Shown here: piece after piece, positions 50,965-59,722 of the stretch
How the letters are laid out: every line of letters begins with the position of its first letter
Numbering within the stretch: position 1 is the first letter of the stretch
NCBI GenBank assembly: GCA_910577675.1
Contig: CAJTOR010000002.1
Span: forward strand, 1-64,000
Source: an uncultured Lachnospiraceae bacterium
Lineage (GTDB): Bacteria; Bacillota; Clostridia; Lachnospirales; Lachnospiraceae
Direction of reading: 5' to 3'
Length of the DNA: 64,000 nucleotides
Notes under the pieces: generated by a model
What the model was told of the DNA's origin: nothing
Seen by the model: the letters and a program-made list of their open reading frames with translations, nothing else
Databases searched by the model: none
Program-made: the position numbers and the translations under genes

Positions 50965-51651
50965 ATGCTTGAATGCAGGAATCTTGAGAAAAAATATCTG
51001 GGAAAAATTGCGGTGCGTGATATCAGCCTGTCAATTGGGGAGGGGCGGGTCTGTGCGCTGCTCGGACCAAACGGCAGCGGTAAGACCACCTGGATGAAGA
51101 TGGTGTCCGGACTGATTGCGCCAAATGCGGGAACCATCACTTTTTTTGGACAGCCGATCGGAAAAGAAACAAAAAAACATATAGCATATATGTCAACAGA
51201 GCCATTCTTTTACAGCTATATGACGGCGAAGGATGTGGGGAAGTATTACAAAGATTTTTTCGAAGATTTTGATATGGAAAAATATGTAAATCTAGTGGAG
51301 CGCCTGGGGCTGCGCATGCAGGATAAGGCGAAGACGCTTTCCTCGGGGCTTGCCGCAAAGCTTAAACTCGCGGCAACATTGGCGCGCCGCGCTTCCCTCT
51401 ACCTGCTTGATGAGCCGTTAAACGGGATTGATATTATTGCGAGGGAACAGATTATCGAGGCGGTTATGGAGGTTGCGGATAAGAATGCCACGATTGTTAT
51501 GTCGAGCCATCTGGTGGATGAGCTGGAGAAGTTTATCGACGATGCGGTTTTTGTAAAGGAGGGCAGCATTGTGCTTTCCGGGGAGGCAGAAATGCTCAGG
51601 AACCAGCATGGGAAGACCATCGTGGAACTTTATAAGGAAATCTATGCCTGA
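50965..51651 (+). CDS. ABC transporter ATP-binding protein
   Basis: A 228-residue ATPase with Walker A GPNGSGKTT, signature LSSGLAAKLKLAATLAR, Walker B LYLLDEPLNGID and H-loop MSSHLVDE. The signature departs from LSGGQ, as in YtrB/EcsA-like exporters. Works with the permease 57 bases downstream. A promoter and GGGGG ribosome binding site precede it. No GntR regulator, often found with Ytr systems, is present. Substrate unknown. Confidence 0.9.
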   Translation: MLECRNLEKKYLGKIAVRDISLSIGEGRVCALLGPNGSGKTTWMKMVSGLIAPNAGTITFFGQPIGKETKKHIAYMSTEPFFYSYMTAKDVGKYYKDFFEDFDMEKYVNLVERLGLRMQDKAKTLSSGLAAKLKLAATLARRASLYLLDEPLNGIDIIAREQIIEAVMEVADKNATIVMSSHLVDELEKFIDDAVFVKEGSIVLSGEAEMLRNQHGKTIVELYKEIYA

Positions 51652-51708
51652 ATACATAAAAATAATACGTATGGTGCACATGATTTTAGAAGGAACGGGG
51701 GAAATATT

Positions 51709-52449
51709 ATGTTAAAATTAATGAAATATGAATTCCGCAAGCAGCTTATGTCAAAACTATTGCTTCTTGCGCTTCTCTTACTTTTGGAAGTTTATTTTCT
51801 GTATGGTGTTATTGCAGTGAACCCGGAAACAACAATGCGCGCGGTTCTTTTTTTGGCCATCTTGGCTTTTGCGGGAATTTTTTATGTATCTTTTGAATGT
51901 ATTATGACCTATAATAATGATCTGAGGACAAAGCAGAGTTATATGTTGTTTATGGTACCGGAAAGCACATTTTCCGTGATGGGTGCAAAAATCCTGTCCG
52001 CCATGCTCCAGATCATCGTGACTTCGGCAGTTTTCGGTGCGGTGGCGTTTGCGGACGTGTTTGCGGTGGCAGCGCGCTTTGCGGAGGTTGACCAGTTCCT
52101 TGAAACGGTAAAGATGGTACTGCACCAGTTTTTTTCGCTTGATATCGATGCGGGTGTAATTGCCATCAGTATCGCGGAAGTGGTGATCGGGTGGATTTCA
52201 GTGGTTATCCTTGCGATGCTTGCGATAACGCTCAGCGCTACTTTTATGGCGAATTCAAAGCTGCGGGGAGTTGTCAGTTTTGTTGTTTTTCTGGCGATTG
52301 AAGTGGTGGTCGCAAATATCCGCAGTACGGCGACAAAGCCGCTTTCCGGCAATGCCGCGCATCTTGTGGCAATCCTTATCTCACTGATGGCAGCGGCGCT
52401 TGCCTACCCGGCGATTGCCTGGATGCTGAAAAAGAAAGTCAGTTTGTAG
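51709..52449 (+). CDS. ABC-2 type membrane permease
   Basis: A 246-residue membrane protein with six helices (near 17-37, 42-62, 98-118, 148-175, 185-203, 214-236). It begins MLKLMKYEFRKQLMSK, typical of the ABC-2 permease amphipathic start. Forms an exporter with the preceding ATPase. Confidence 0.85.
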   Translation: MLKLMKYEFRKQLMSKLLLLALLLLLEVYFLYGVIAVNPETTMRAVLFLAILAFAGIFYVSFECIMTYNNDLRTKQSYMLFMVPESTFSVMGAKILSAMLQIIVTSAVFGAVAFADVFAVAARFAEVDQFLETVKMVLHQFFSLDIDAGVIAISIAEVVIGWISVVILAMLAITLSATFMANSKLRGVVSFVVFLAIEVVVANIRSTATKPLSGNAAHLVAILISLMAAALAYPAIAWMLKKKVSL

Positions 52450-52561
52450 AAAGGATACTGCGCCATAAAAAGTTTTTTGGTGATGTAAAAATAGGCGGAG
52501 TATTTGCTGAAAAAGTATTAACTGGGAAAAATGTAAATTTTTGGAAAGAGAGGAGAATACA

Positions 52562-53419
52562 ATGGGAAATGAAGCAGTTGAAAATTGCAGCCATAACTGT
52601 GATTCCTGTGGGGAGAGCTGTTCGGCAAGAAAAATGGGGAAGGCGGATTTTGCCGTGCCGATGAACGCGCACAGCAATATAAAACATGTGATTGCCGTGA
52701 TGAGCGGCAAGGGAGGTGTCGGCAAGTCCTTTGTCACCAGTGCGCTCGCAGTTCAGATGCAAAAGAAGGGTTATAAAGTGGCGGTTCTCGACGCGGACGC
52801 AACGGGACCTTCCATCCCGAAAGGATTTGGCCTGCACGGGCAGGTAACTGCGGACAACCGCGGTATTCTGCCGGCCGTGACAAAGAATGGCATCAAAGTT
52901 ATCAGTGTGAATCTTTTGCTTGACGATGAGGAAACGCCGGTTGTCTGGCGCGGACCGGTGATTGCGGGTACTGTAAAGCAGTTCTGGAGCGAGGTTGTAT
53001 GGGGGGATATCGACTATATGTTTGTGGATATGCCGCCGGGAACGGGGGATGTGCCGCTAACCGTGTTCCAGTCGCTGCCGGTTGAGGGTGCGATTATTGT
53101 AACAAGCCCGCAGCAGTTGGTGGGCATGATTGTTGCAAAGGCAGTAAATATGGCGGAGGAGATGGAGATTCCGGTGCTCGGGTTTGTTGAGAATTACAGC
53201 TATATGGTGTGCAGCAAATGTGGTGAGCACATGCCGGTGTTTGGCGAGAGCCGGATAGACGGGATCGCAGAAAAATACATGCTCCCTGTACTAGCAAAAA
53301 TTCCGGTTGACCCGGCAGTGGCCAGGGCAGCGGATAACGGGGAGATTGAGGAACTTGGGATTAGCTGGTTTGAGGAAACAGCACAGTTTCTTGAAAAGCT
53401 TGCCCGGGTTACCATGTAA
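52562..53419 (+). CDS. Mrp/NBP35-type Fe-S carrier P-loop ATPase
   Basis: A 285-residue ATPase of the ApbC/Mrp family that carries Fe-S clusters to target proteins. The N-terminus has four cysteines in CSHNCDSCGESC (C-X3-C-X2-C-X3-C), like NBP35. The deviant Walker A is MSGKGGVGKS, switch regions are DADATGPSIP and MFVDMPPGTGDVP, and the bridging CXXC is in CSKCGEHMPVFG. ATG 52562 with AGAGGAG is chosen over a GTG at 52541. The SufC-SufB pair 1.7 kb downstream is a likely functional partner. Confidence 0.93.
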   Translation: MGNEAVENCSHNCDSCGESCSARKMGKADFAVPMNAHSNIKHVIAVMSGKGGVGKSFVTSALAVQMQKKGYKVAVLDADATGPSIPKGFGLHGQVTADNRGILPAVTKNGIKVISVNLLLDDEETPVVWRGPVIAGTVKQFWSEVVWGDIDYMFVDMPPGTGDVPLTVFQSLPVEGAIIVTSPQQLVGMIVAKAVNMAEEMEIPVLGFVENYSYMVCSKCGEHMPVFGESRIDGIAEKYMLPVLAKIPVDPAVARAADNGEIEELGISWFEETAQFLEKLARVTM

Positions 53420-53427
53420 ATGAGCAA

Positions 53428-53460
53428 GGGCTGTTGCAAAATTTTGCAACAGCCCTTTTT
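53428..53460 (+). terminator. Terminator after the Mrp-type gene
   Basis: GGGCTGTTGCAAAA followed by TTTTGCAACAGCCC is a perfect 14-base palindrome with five T after it. Its arm matches those at 6613 and 24856. Confidence 0.93.
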
Positions 53461-53507
53461 AAAGCAAGCCGCTAAAGCGGCACGCGCTATGGTATACCGA
53501 TTAGTCT

Positions 53508-54803
53508 TTAATCATCTTCAGATTCTGTTTCCCCTTCTTCTTTTGGCAGCAACCGGATATGTACCGTATCGATCCGGTTTTTGCTGATGGATTTCACAGT
53601 GAACACCACGTTTTCTTCCTGGATGGACTCGCCCATATGGGGCAGGTGTTCAAGTCTGTTAATAATATGGCCGGCAATTGAATCGTAGTCGTCGGATTCT
53701 AATTTCAGGCCGAACGCGTCGTTGATATCGTCTAGTTTTGCCGCGCCTTCCGCAATATATTCGTCAGGCGATATGGCGCGTATGGAATCCACCTCATCCG
53801 CATCGTATTCGTCGCGGATTTCACCGACAATCTCCTCTAACAGATCCTCAAGAGTAATCAGACCGGCTGTCGCGCCGTACTCGTCGAGCACGATCGCCAT
53901 CGCCGTGTTGTTTCTGCGCATTTCGCTCATCAACTCAGAAGTTTTCTTAAATTCATAGGTAAAGAACGGTTCGCGGAGAAAATCCTGGATCTTAAAGTCC
54001 TCCGCTTTTCCTTCGTAGAAGAATATATCTTTCAGGTTGATAACGCCGATGATATTGTCCCTTGTCTCGGAATAAACCGGCATGCGGGAGTACAGATCCT
54101 GGCGGAAAACTGCCATCAGCTCATCGTAACTCATTTCGCTGTTTGCGAATACCATGTCAATGCGCGGTACCATAATATCCTTTGCGAGCGAATCGCCAAA
54201 ATCCACCACATTTGTAATCATCTGGTGTTCCTCGTTCTCGAGTACCCCTTCCTCATGGCTGACATCCACAACGGTCCGCAGTTCGCTCTCCGTAATCGGC
54301 GCTGCTTTTTCGTTCGGGTCAATGCGAAGGATAAACATAACGCCGAATGAAAGTTTGTTTACGATAAAGATAACCGGGGTCAGAAGCCTGGTAAATGTCA
54401 TAAAAAGCGGCGCGTACATCAGAGCCATCTTCTCGTTGTGCAGCGTGGCAAGGCGCTTTGGGGTGATCTCGCCGAAGATCAGGATTAAAAGCGTCAAGAT
54501 ACCCGTCGCAATCGCTGCGCCCTGGCTTCCAAACAGCTCGAGTACTACGGAAGTAGTGAGGGAGGAAGCGGACAGGTTTACCACGTTGTTGCCGATAAGG
54601 ATGGCACTCAACATATTGGCAGGGTTCTCAACCAGCTTTAACAGGACACGGGCACGCTTGTTCCCGTCTTCCGCAAGGCTGCGCACACGCAGTTTGCTTA
54701 CCGTGGTGAGGGAGGTTTCCGCCGAGGAAAACAGGGCGGATAACATTAACAGGATCAATAGTATCACAAATTTAACCGCGACACTGGGGGGCACAAAAAT
54801 CAC
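53508..54803 (-). CDS. CorC/HlyC-family (DUF21-CBS) membrane protein
   Basis: A 431-residue protein. The DUF21/CNNM membrane domain (residues 1-190, three to four helices; LSALFSSAETSLTTVSKLRV, GNNVVNLSASSLTTS) is followed by two CBS domains (residues ~205-330; DIMVPRIDMVFANSEMSYDE, AIVLDEYGATAGLITLEDLL) and a C-terminal transporter-associated domain (340-420). Such proteins handle Mg2+/Co2+ efflux; the hemolysin name is historical. The start lies 350 bases from sufC in a divergent arrangement. Confidence 0.94.
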   Translation of the reverse strand: MIFVPPSVAVKFVILLILLMLSALFSSAETSLTTVSKLRVRSLAEDGNKRARVLLKLVENPANMLSAILIGNNVVNLSASSLTTSVVLELFGSQGAAIATGILTLLILIFGEITPKRLATLHNEKMALMYAPLFMTFTRLLTPVIFIVNKLSFGVMFILRIDPNEKAAPITESELRTVVDVSHEEGVLENEEHQMITNVVDFGDSLAKDIMVPRIDMVFANSEMSYDELMAVFRQDLYSRMPVYSETRDNIIGVINLKDIFFYEGKAEDFKIQDFLREPFFTYEFKKTSELMSEMRRNNTAMAIVLDEYGATAGLITLEDLLEEIVGEIRDEYDADEVDSIRAISPDEYIAEGAAKLDDINDAFGLKLESDDYDSIAGHIINRLEHLPHMGESIQEENVVFTVKSISKNRIDTVHIRLLPKEEGETESEDD

Positions 54804-55154
54804 ACTCCTATTTTATTATATTTTGGACAGGGACAGCAAAAATAAATTTTTATCCGGAAGAATGATTGTCTATAAAATTGGAAAAATATTACAGTACATT
54901 CCATCTAAAAAAATATCTTGCCACACTGCCCATTTGGTGCTATTATATAGGAAAATGCTGTGGATGTCAAATCTAGATTACACAGTTATTAAAAATTTTA
55001 CAGAATTTACAAAGAATTAGAAGGCAAGGGCGCTGTTTCGATGGGGTTACTTGCGTTTTTTTATGGAAAAAATCAAAATTCTGTGTTATACTGGGTTCCG
55101 GCTGGCAGCAGGAAATAACCCTGGATGTCAAAAGTAAAATTATGGAGGTTTTTT
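54804..55154. other. Divergent intergenic region between corC-like gene and sufC
   Basis: AT-rich and non-coding. TATACT at about 55087-55092 is a possible sufC -10 box without a good -35. No IscR-like operator or hairpin was recognised. Confidence 0.4.
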
Positions 55155-55877
55155 ATGTTAGAATTAAAGCATATATCATTTGAGGCGGGGGAGGGTGGTA
55201 CGGTTAAGGAAATCATCCGCGATGTGAACTTGACGCTCCCGGACAATAAGTTTATTGCGGTTACAGGCCCTAACGGAGGCGGGAAATCCACGCTTGCAAA
55301 GCTGATTGTCGGGATTGAACAGCCGATAAAGGGGCAGATCCTTTTGGATGGCGAGGATATTACGGGGCTTGGAATTACGGAGCGGGCGAAAAAAGGTGTA
55401 AGCTTTGCCTTCCAGCAGCCGGTGCGCTTTAAGGGGATTACGGTAAGGGACCTGATCGGGCTTGCCGCGGGGGAGAATATCAGCACGGCGCGCGCCTGCA
55501 ATTATCTTTCCGAGGTCGGTTTGTGTGCGAAGGATTATATTAACCGCGAGGTCAATGCAAGTTTGTCCGGCGGTGAGTTAAAGCGCATTGAGATTGCAAC
55601 GGTGCTCGCGCGCAAGACGAAGCTTACCGTTTTCGATGAACCCGAGGCGGGGATTGATTTGTGGAGCTTTAAGAACCTGATAAAGGTGTTTGAGAAAATG
55701 CATGATGAAACGCATGGTACGATTATGATTATCTCACATCAGGAGAGAATCTTGAATATTGCCGATGAGATTATTGTGGTAGTGGAAGGACGGGTAGCGA
55801 AATCGGGTCCAAGGGAGGAGATTCTTCCGGGGATTTTGGGAACCACTGCGGTTGGGTGCCAGTTTACAAAAGAATAA
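55155..55877 (+). CDS. sufC: Fe-S cluster assembly ATPase SufC (SmsC-like)
   Basis: A 240-residue ABC-type ATPase. Walker A GPNGGGKST, Q-loop FQQPVRFKGITV, signature LSGGELKRIEIA, Walker B LTVFDEPEAGID and H-loop ISHQE. The D-E-P-E-A-G-I-D block is diagnostic of SufC. ATG 55155 has GGAGG upstream. It is followed only by a single SufB/D-like gene. Neither SufD, SufS nor SufU is next to it, which fits the two-gene SUF-like minimal system. Confidence 0.95.
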   Translation: MLELKHISFEAGEGGTVKEIIRDVNLTLPDNKFIAVTGPNGGGKSTLAKLIVGIEQPIKGQILLDGEDITGLGITERAKKGVSFAFQQPVRFKGITVRDLIGLAAGENISTARACNYLSEVGLCAKDYINREVNASLSGGELKRIEIATVLARKTKLTVFDEPEAGIDLWSFKNLIKVFEKMHDETHGTIMIISHQERILNIADEIIVVVEGRVAKSGPREEILPGILGTTAVGCQFTKE

Positions 55878-55924
55878 GTTTAGAAATGGTTTTAGGGCGT
55901 ATTAATTATAGAAAGAGGTAGAGT

Positions 55925-56842
55925 ATGGATCAGATACAGATGGAGCTTTTAAAGCAGGTGGCAGACCTGCACGAGGTGCCGCAGGGTGCCTATAATTTTC
56001 GCGTCAACGGCAAGGGGGAGGCGCGCAATACAACGGAACATATTGATATTGTGACAAAGACGGATAAGCAGGGGATTGATATTGTGATAAAGCCGGGGAC
56101 AAAGAATGAGAGTGTGCATATCCCGGTGGTTTTAAGCCAGAGCGGTATCACCGATATGGTCTACAATGATTTTTATATCGGGGAGGATGCGGATGTTACG
56201 ATTGTGGCGGGCTGCGGAATCCACAATGGCGGGGACGCGAAATCACAGCATGATGGAATCCATGCCTTTTATGTCGGGAAAAATGCGAAGGTGAAATATA
56301 TTGAGAAGCATTATGGCACAGGCGACGGTCTGGGGGAGCGCGTGCTCAACCCGCAGACCATTATCGAACTTTCCGAGGGGAGTTACCTTGAGATGGATAC
56401 GGTTCAGATCGGAGGAGTGGATTCGACGGTGCGCACGACCAAAGCAACACTTTTAGGCGGCGCGGCGCTTGTGATTAAAGAAAAGATTATGACGCACGGC
56501 ACGCAGCAGGCAAAAACAGATTTTACCGTGGATCTTAACGGGGAGGATTGTAAGGTGAGCCTGATTTCACGCTCGGTTGCAAAAGGGCATTCAAACCAGG
56601 TTTTTCTGTCGAAAATAAACGGGAATAACAAGTGCATGGGACATAGCGAGTGCGATGCCATCTTAATGGATGAGGGCAGTGTAAGTGCGATCCCAAAGAT
56701 TACTGCAAACCATCTTGACGCAAGCCTGATCCATGAGGCGGCGATCGGGAAAATTGCCGGCGAACAGATTGTCAAGCTGATGACGCTAGGTCTTACCGAG
56801 GCGGAAGCAGAAGCACAGATTGTAAACGGGTTTTTAAAATAA
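55925..56842 (+). CDS. sufB: SufB/SufD-family scaffold protein (SmsB-like)
   Basis: A 305-residue beta-helix scaffold, far shorter than the ~470-residue classic SufB. The core HNGGDAKSQHDGIHAF, RTTKATLLGGAALVIKEK, SRSVAKGHSNQVF and MGHSECDAILMDEG blocks are present, and the end HEAAIGKIAGEQIVKLMTLG is the conserved SufC-contacting tail. It builds the cluster together with SufC. The short form is typical of SufC-SufB minimal systems of clostridia and archaea. Spacing of 47 bases supports one operon. Confidence 0.93.
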   Translation: MDQIQMELLKQVADLHEVPQGAYNFRVNGKGEARNTTEHIDIVTKTDKQGIDIVIKPGTKNESVHIPVVLSQSGITDMVYNDFYIGEDADVTIVAGCGIHNGGDAKSQHDGIHAFYVGKNAKVKYIEKHYGTGDGLGERVLNPQTIIELSEGSYLEMDTVQIGGVDSTVRTTKATLLGGAALVIKEKIMTHGTQQAKTDFTVDLNGEDCKVSLISRSVAKGHSNQVFLSKINGNNKCMGHSECDAILMDEGSVSAIPKITANHLDASLIHEAAIGKIAGEQIVKLMTLGLTEAEAEAQIVNGFLK

Positions 56843-56910
56843 TAAATTTACAAAAATTTCCAGATGCGGAGAATGCTGTGGCTTTTAAACGGCGTGAAGG
56901 AGGCGAAGAG

Positions 56911-58245
56911 ATGCATTACACAAAGCAGGATATTATCCATTTTGTGGAGGAGGAGGATGTGGAGTTTATCCGGCTCCAGTTCACCGATATGTTCGGCAAT
57001 TTTAAAAACATGGCGGTTACGACAAGCCAGCTCGAGAAGGTGCTTGGGAACGAGTGCGTGTTTAACGGTTCGGCAATTGAGGGTTTTATGTCGATGCAGG
57101 AGCCGGATATCTATCTTTATCCGGATCTTGACACCTTCGAGATTTTCCCGTGGAGACCACAGCAGGGAAAGGTGGCGCGTTTTATCTGCGATTTATACCG
57201 GGCGGACGGCACGCCGTTTTGGGGGGATTCGCGCCATATATTGAGGAAGGTTTTGCAGCAGGCGGGGGAGCTTGGGTACCGCATAAAGGCGGGACCGGAG
57301 TGCGAGTTTTTCCTGTTCGATCTCTCGCAGGACGGCAGTGCGACAACACAGACAAAAGAAAAGGGCGGTTTTTTTGATATCGGCCCTGTCGATTCCGGCG
57401 AGAACGCGCGCAGGGAAATGGTTATGACACTTGAGGAGATGGGTTTTGAGATAGAAGCTTCCTACCATGCCAATGCGCCGGCGCAGCACGAGATTGATTT
57501 CCGCCATGCGGGGGCGCTTGCCACGGCGGATAATCTGATGACATTCCGGATGGTGGTGCGCACAATTGCCAGGCGGCACGGCCTGCACGCAACTTTTATG
57601 CCAAAGCCGAAATCAGGAGTTGAGGGTTCGGGCATGCACCTTAATTTTTCCCTGCATGATACGGGCGGGATAAATTTGTTAAGTGATCCAAAAGAGGAGG
57701 ATGGCATCAGCGAGGTGGGGAAATATTTTGTTGCGGGGATATTGGAGCATATCGGCGCGATCACGGCAATTACAAACCCGCTTGTCAATTCATATAAGCG
57801 CCTTGTGCCCGGCTATGGCGCACCGGTTTATATCGCGTGGTCGGCGGCGGCAAACCGCACGGCGTTAGTGCGCACCGGTTTAAAGAACGGCAGGGTAAAC
57901 CGCATCGAACTGCGCTGTCCCGACCCCTGTGCAAACCCTTATCTTGCGCTTGCTGTCTGCATAGCCGCAGGGATGGACGGAATCATAAGTAAATTACAGC
58001 CGCCAAAAAGTGTTGACGGAAATATTTTTGAAATGGCGCAGTCGGAGAGAGATGGACTCGGGATAAAGAATCTGCCAAAGGATCTTTTCAGTGCACTTGA
58101 AGCATTAGAGCAGGACGGGCTTTTGAGGGAGGTGCTCGGGGAGGAACTGATGGGCAATTACCTGGCACAAAAACGCGAGGAGTGGAAAGAGTACCGGATG
58201 AGCGTTTCCGCGTGGGAGGTTGCCCAGTATATCGATCGCTTTTAA
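56911..58245 (+). CDS. glnA: Glutamine synthetase type I
   Basis: A 444-residue GSI-alpha enzyme that makes glutamine from glutamate and ammonia. Blocks seen are VFNGSAIEGFMSMQEPD, GPECEFFLFD, ASYHANAPAQHEIDFRHAGAL, PKPKSGVEGSGMHLNFSL, NPLVNSYKRLVPGYGAPVY and RIELRCPDPCANPYLA. The adenylylation loop of GSI-beta is absent, as in Firmicutes. ATG 56911 has AAGGAGG; a GTG at 56878 is rejected. The ANTAR-protein gene 60 bases downstream probably regulates it. Confidence 0.97.
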   Translation: MHYTKQDIIHFVEEEDVEFIRLQFTDMFGNFKNMAVTTSQLEKVLGNECVFNGSAIEGFMSMQEPDIYLYPDLDTFEIFPWRPQQGKVARFICDLYRADGTPFWGDSRHILRKVLQQAGELGYRIKAGPECEFFLFDLSQDGSATTQTKEKGGFFDIGPVDSGENARREMVMTLEEMGFEIEASYHANAPAQHEIDFRHAGALATADNLMTFRMVVRTIARRHGLHATFMPKPKSGVEGSGMHLNFSLHDTGGINLLSDPKEEDGISEVGKYFVAGILEHIGAITAITNPLVNSYKRLVPGYGAPVYIAWSAAANRTALVRTGLKNGRVNRIELRCPDPCANPYLALAVCIAAGMDGIISKLQPPKSVDGNIFEMAQSERDGLGIKNLPKDLFSALEALEQDGLLREVLGEELMGNYLAQKREEWKEYRMSVSAWEVAQYIDRF

Positions 58246-58305
58246 TACTGTTTTATGGGACAGGTTTATCCGGCGGTAAACAGGCGGAAACGGAGGTGGG
58301 CTTTA

Positions 58306-58848
58306 ATGTTTAGCATTATCATTATTTTTCCGAGAATGGAGGATGCTGAAAATATGAAGTCCCTGTTCGTCCGAAATGGCTTTGAAGTCCATGCGGTCTG
58401 CACCACGGGCGCACAGGCAATCAGCGTTGCGAATGAGTTGGACGGGGGGATTGTGGTCTGCGGCTACCGGATGCCGGATATGAATTGTGTGGAGATAAAC
58501 CGCTATTTGCCGGAAGGATTTGAAATGTTGCTGATTGCTTCGGCGGCGAGGATTGCGGAACTTAACGGGAGCGGCATCCTGTCGGTTGCAATGCCGTTAA
58601 AAACAAAGGATCTTCTGGATACCCTGCGGGTCATGGCGCAAAGCTACATAATGAAAAAACGCAGGGAGCGCAAGAAGCCTAAGGTGCGCGGCGAGAAGGA
58701 GCGCGCGGTGATTGAGGAGGCAAAGCTGATTCTGATGCAGCGAAACCATATGACGGAGGAGGAGGCGCACCGCTATCTCCAGAAAAACAGTATGCAGAGC
58801 GGTGTAAACCTTCTTGAGATGGCGCAGATGGTGATTGGTATGTTGTAG
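58306..58848 (+). CDS. ANTAR-domain response regulator (antiterminator)
   Basis: A 180-residue protein. Residues 1-115 form a receiver-like domain (FPRMEDAENMKSLFVRNGFE, GGIVVCGYRMPDMNC) in which the usual DD acidic pair is missing (FPRME), so phosphorylation is doubtful. The C-terminal ANTAR three-helix bundle (ERAVIEEAKLILMQRNHMTE, EEAHRYLQKNSMQ) binds hairpin pairs in RNA to prevent termination. ATG 58306 has GGAGG at 58292-58296. Downstream of glnA, such proteins control nitrogen genes in clostridia; the RNA targets are not seen in this window. Confidence 0.9.
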   Translation: MFSIIIIFPRMEDAENMKSLFVRNGFEVHAVCTTGAQAISVANELDGGIVVCGYRMPDMNCVEINRYLPEGFEMLLIASAARIAELNGSGILSVAMPLKTKDLLDTLRVMAQSYIMKKRRERKKPKVRGEKERAVIEEAKLILMQRNHMTEEEAHRYLQKNSMQSGVNLLEMAQMVIGML

Positions 58849-58868
58849 GAGGGAAAAAGAGGGCAACT

Positions 58869-59696
58869 ATGAAATTTACAAAGATGCAGGGTTGTGGAAA
58901 TGATTATGTATATATCAATTGTTTTGAGGAGAAAGTTGAGGATGCTCCCGCGTTAGCGAGAAAGGTAAGCGACCGGCATTTCGGGATCGGGGCGGACGGT
59001 CTGGTATTAATCAAGCCTTCTTCTCGGGATGATTTTACCATGGAAATGTATAATGCGGACGGCTCGCAGGGAAAGATGTGCGGAAATGCGATCCGCTGTG
59101 TTGGGAAATATGTGTTTGACCACAGAATGACTAAAAAAAGGGAGCTTGCGGTTGAAACACTTGCGGGGACAAAATATTTATCGCTAAATGTAAGCGGGGA
59201 TAAGGTGTCGGAAGTTACTGTTTTAATGGGAGTCCCGGTTTTTGAGCCGGAAAAAATCCCGGTGGTGGCTGAGGGGAAGAGTGTGGTTGATATGCCGGTG
59301 ACCGTGGACGGGAGGAAGTACCGTATAACGGCAGTTTCCATGGGCAACCCGCACGCGGTAATTTTTGTGGAGGATACAAAAAATTTTCCGATCGAGAAAA
59401 TAGGACCGCTTTTTGAGCGGCATGAAATGTTTCCGGAGCGCGTAAATACGGAGTTTGTAAAGGTGCTTGACCGCGAAAATATTAGTATGCGTGTCTGGGA
59501 GCGCGGCTCGGGTGAAACATGGGCCTGCGGGACGGGTGCATGCGCAAGCGCGGTGGCATCCGTTATAAATGGATACACCGACGGGAAAGTGACGGTGCAT
59601 ATGTTGGGAGGAAACCTCCATATCCGATATGACGGGGAGGGGGGGCAGGTTCATATGACCGGGCCGGCTGTGGAGGTGTTCCGGGGAGAATTGTAA
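58869..59696 (+). CDS. dapF: Diaminopimelate epimerase
   Basis: A 275-residue epimerase that converts LL- to meso-diaminopimelate. The catalytic cysteines are C71 in GKMCGNAIRC and C220 in WACGTGACAS. Full length with both lobes (MKFTKMQGCGNDYVYI start). It lies 26 bases before dapL, so the two last steps before lysine and peptidoglycan are encoded together. Confidence 0.98.
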   Translation: MKFTKMQGCGNDYVYINCFEEKVEDAPALARKVSDRHFGIGADGLVLIKPSSRDDFTMEMYNADGSQGKMCGNAIRCVGKYVFDHRMTKKRELAVETLAGTKYLSLNVSGDKVSEVTVLMGVPVFEPEKIPVVAEGKSVVDMPVTVDGRKYRITAVSMGNPHAVIFVEDTKNFPIEKIGPLFERHEMFPERVNTEFVKVLDRENISMRVWERGSGETWACGTGACASAVASVINGYTDGKVTVHMLGGNLHIRYDGEGGQVHMTGPAVEVFRGEL

Positions 59697-59722
59697 ATAA
59701 TTGGAAGAAAAGGAGCAGGAAT

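Noticed and set aside
54154..55020. Plus-strand 288-residue open frame opposite the CorC-like gene
   Set aside because: Antisense shadow of a clear DUF21-CBS gene; Ser/Ile/Thr-rich and running into AT-rich intergenic DNA.
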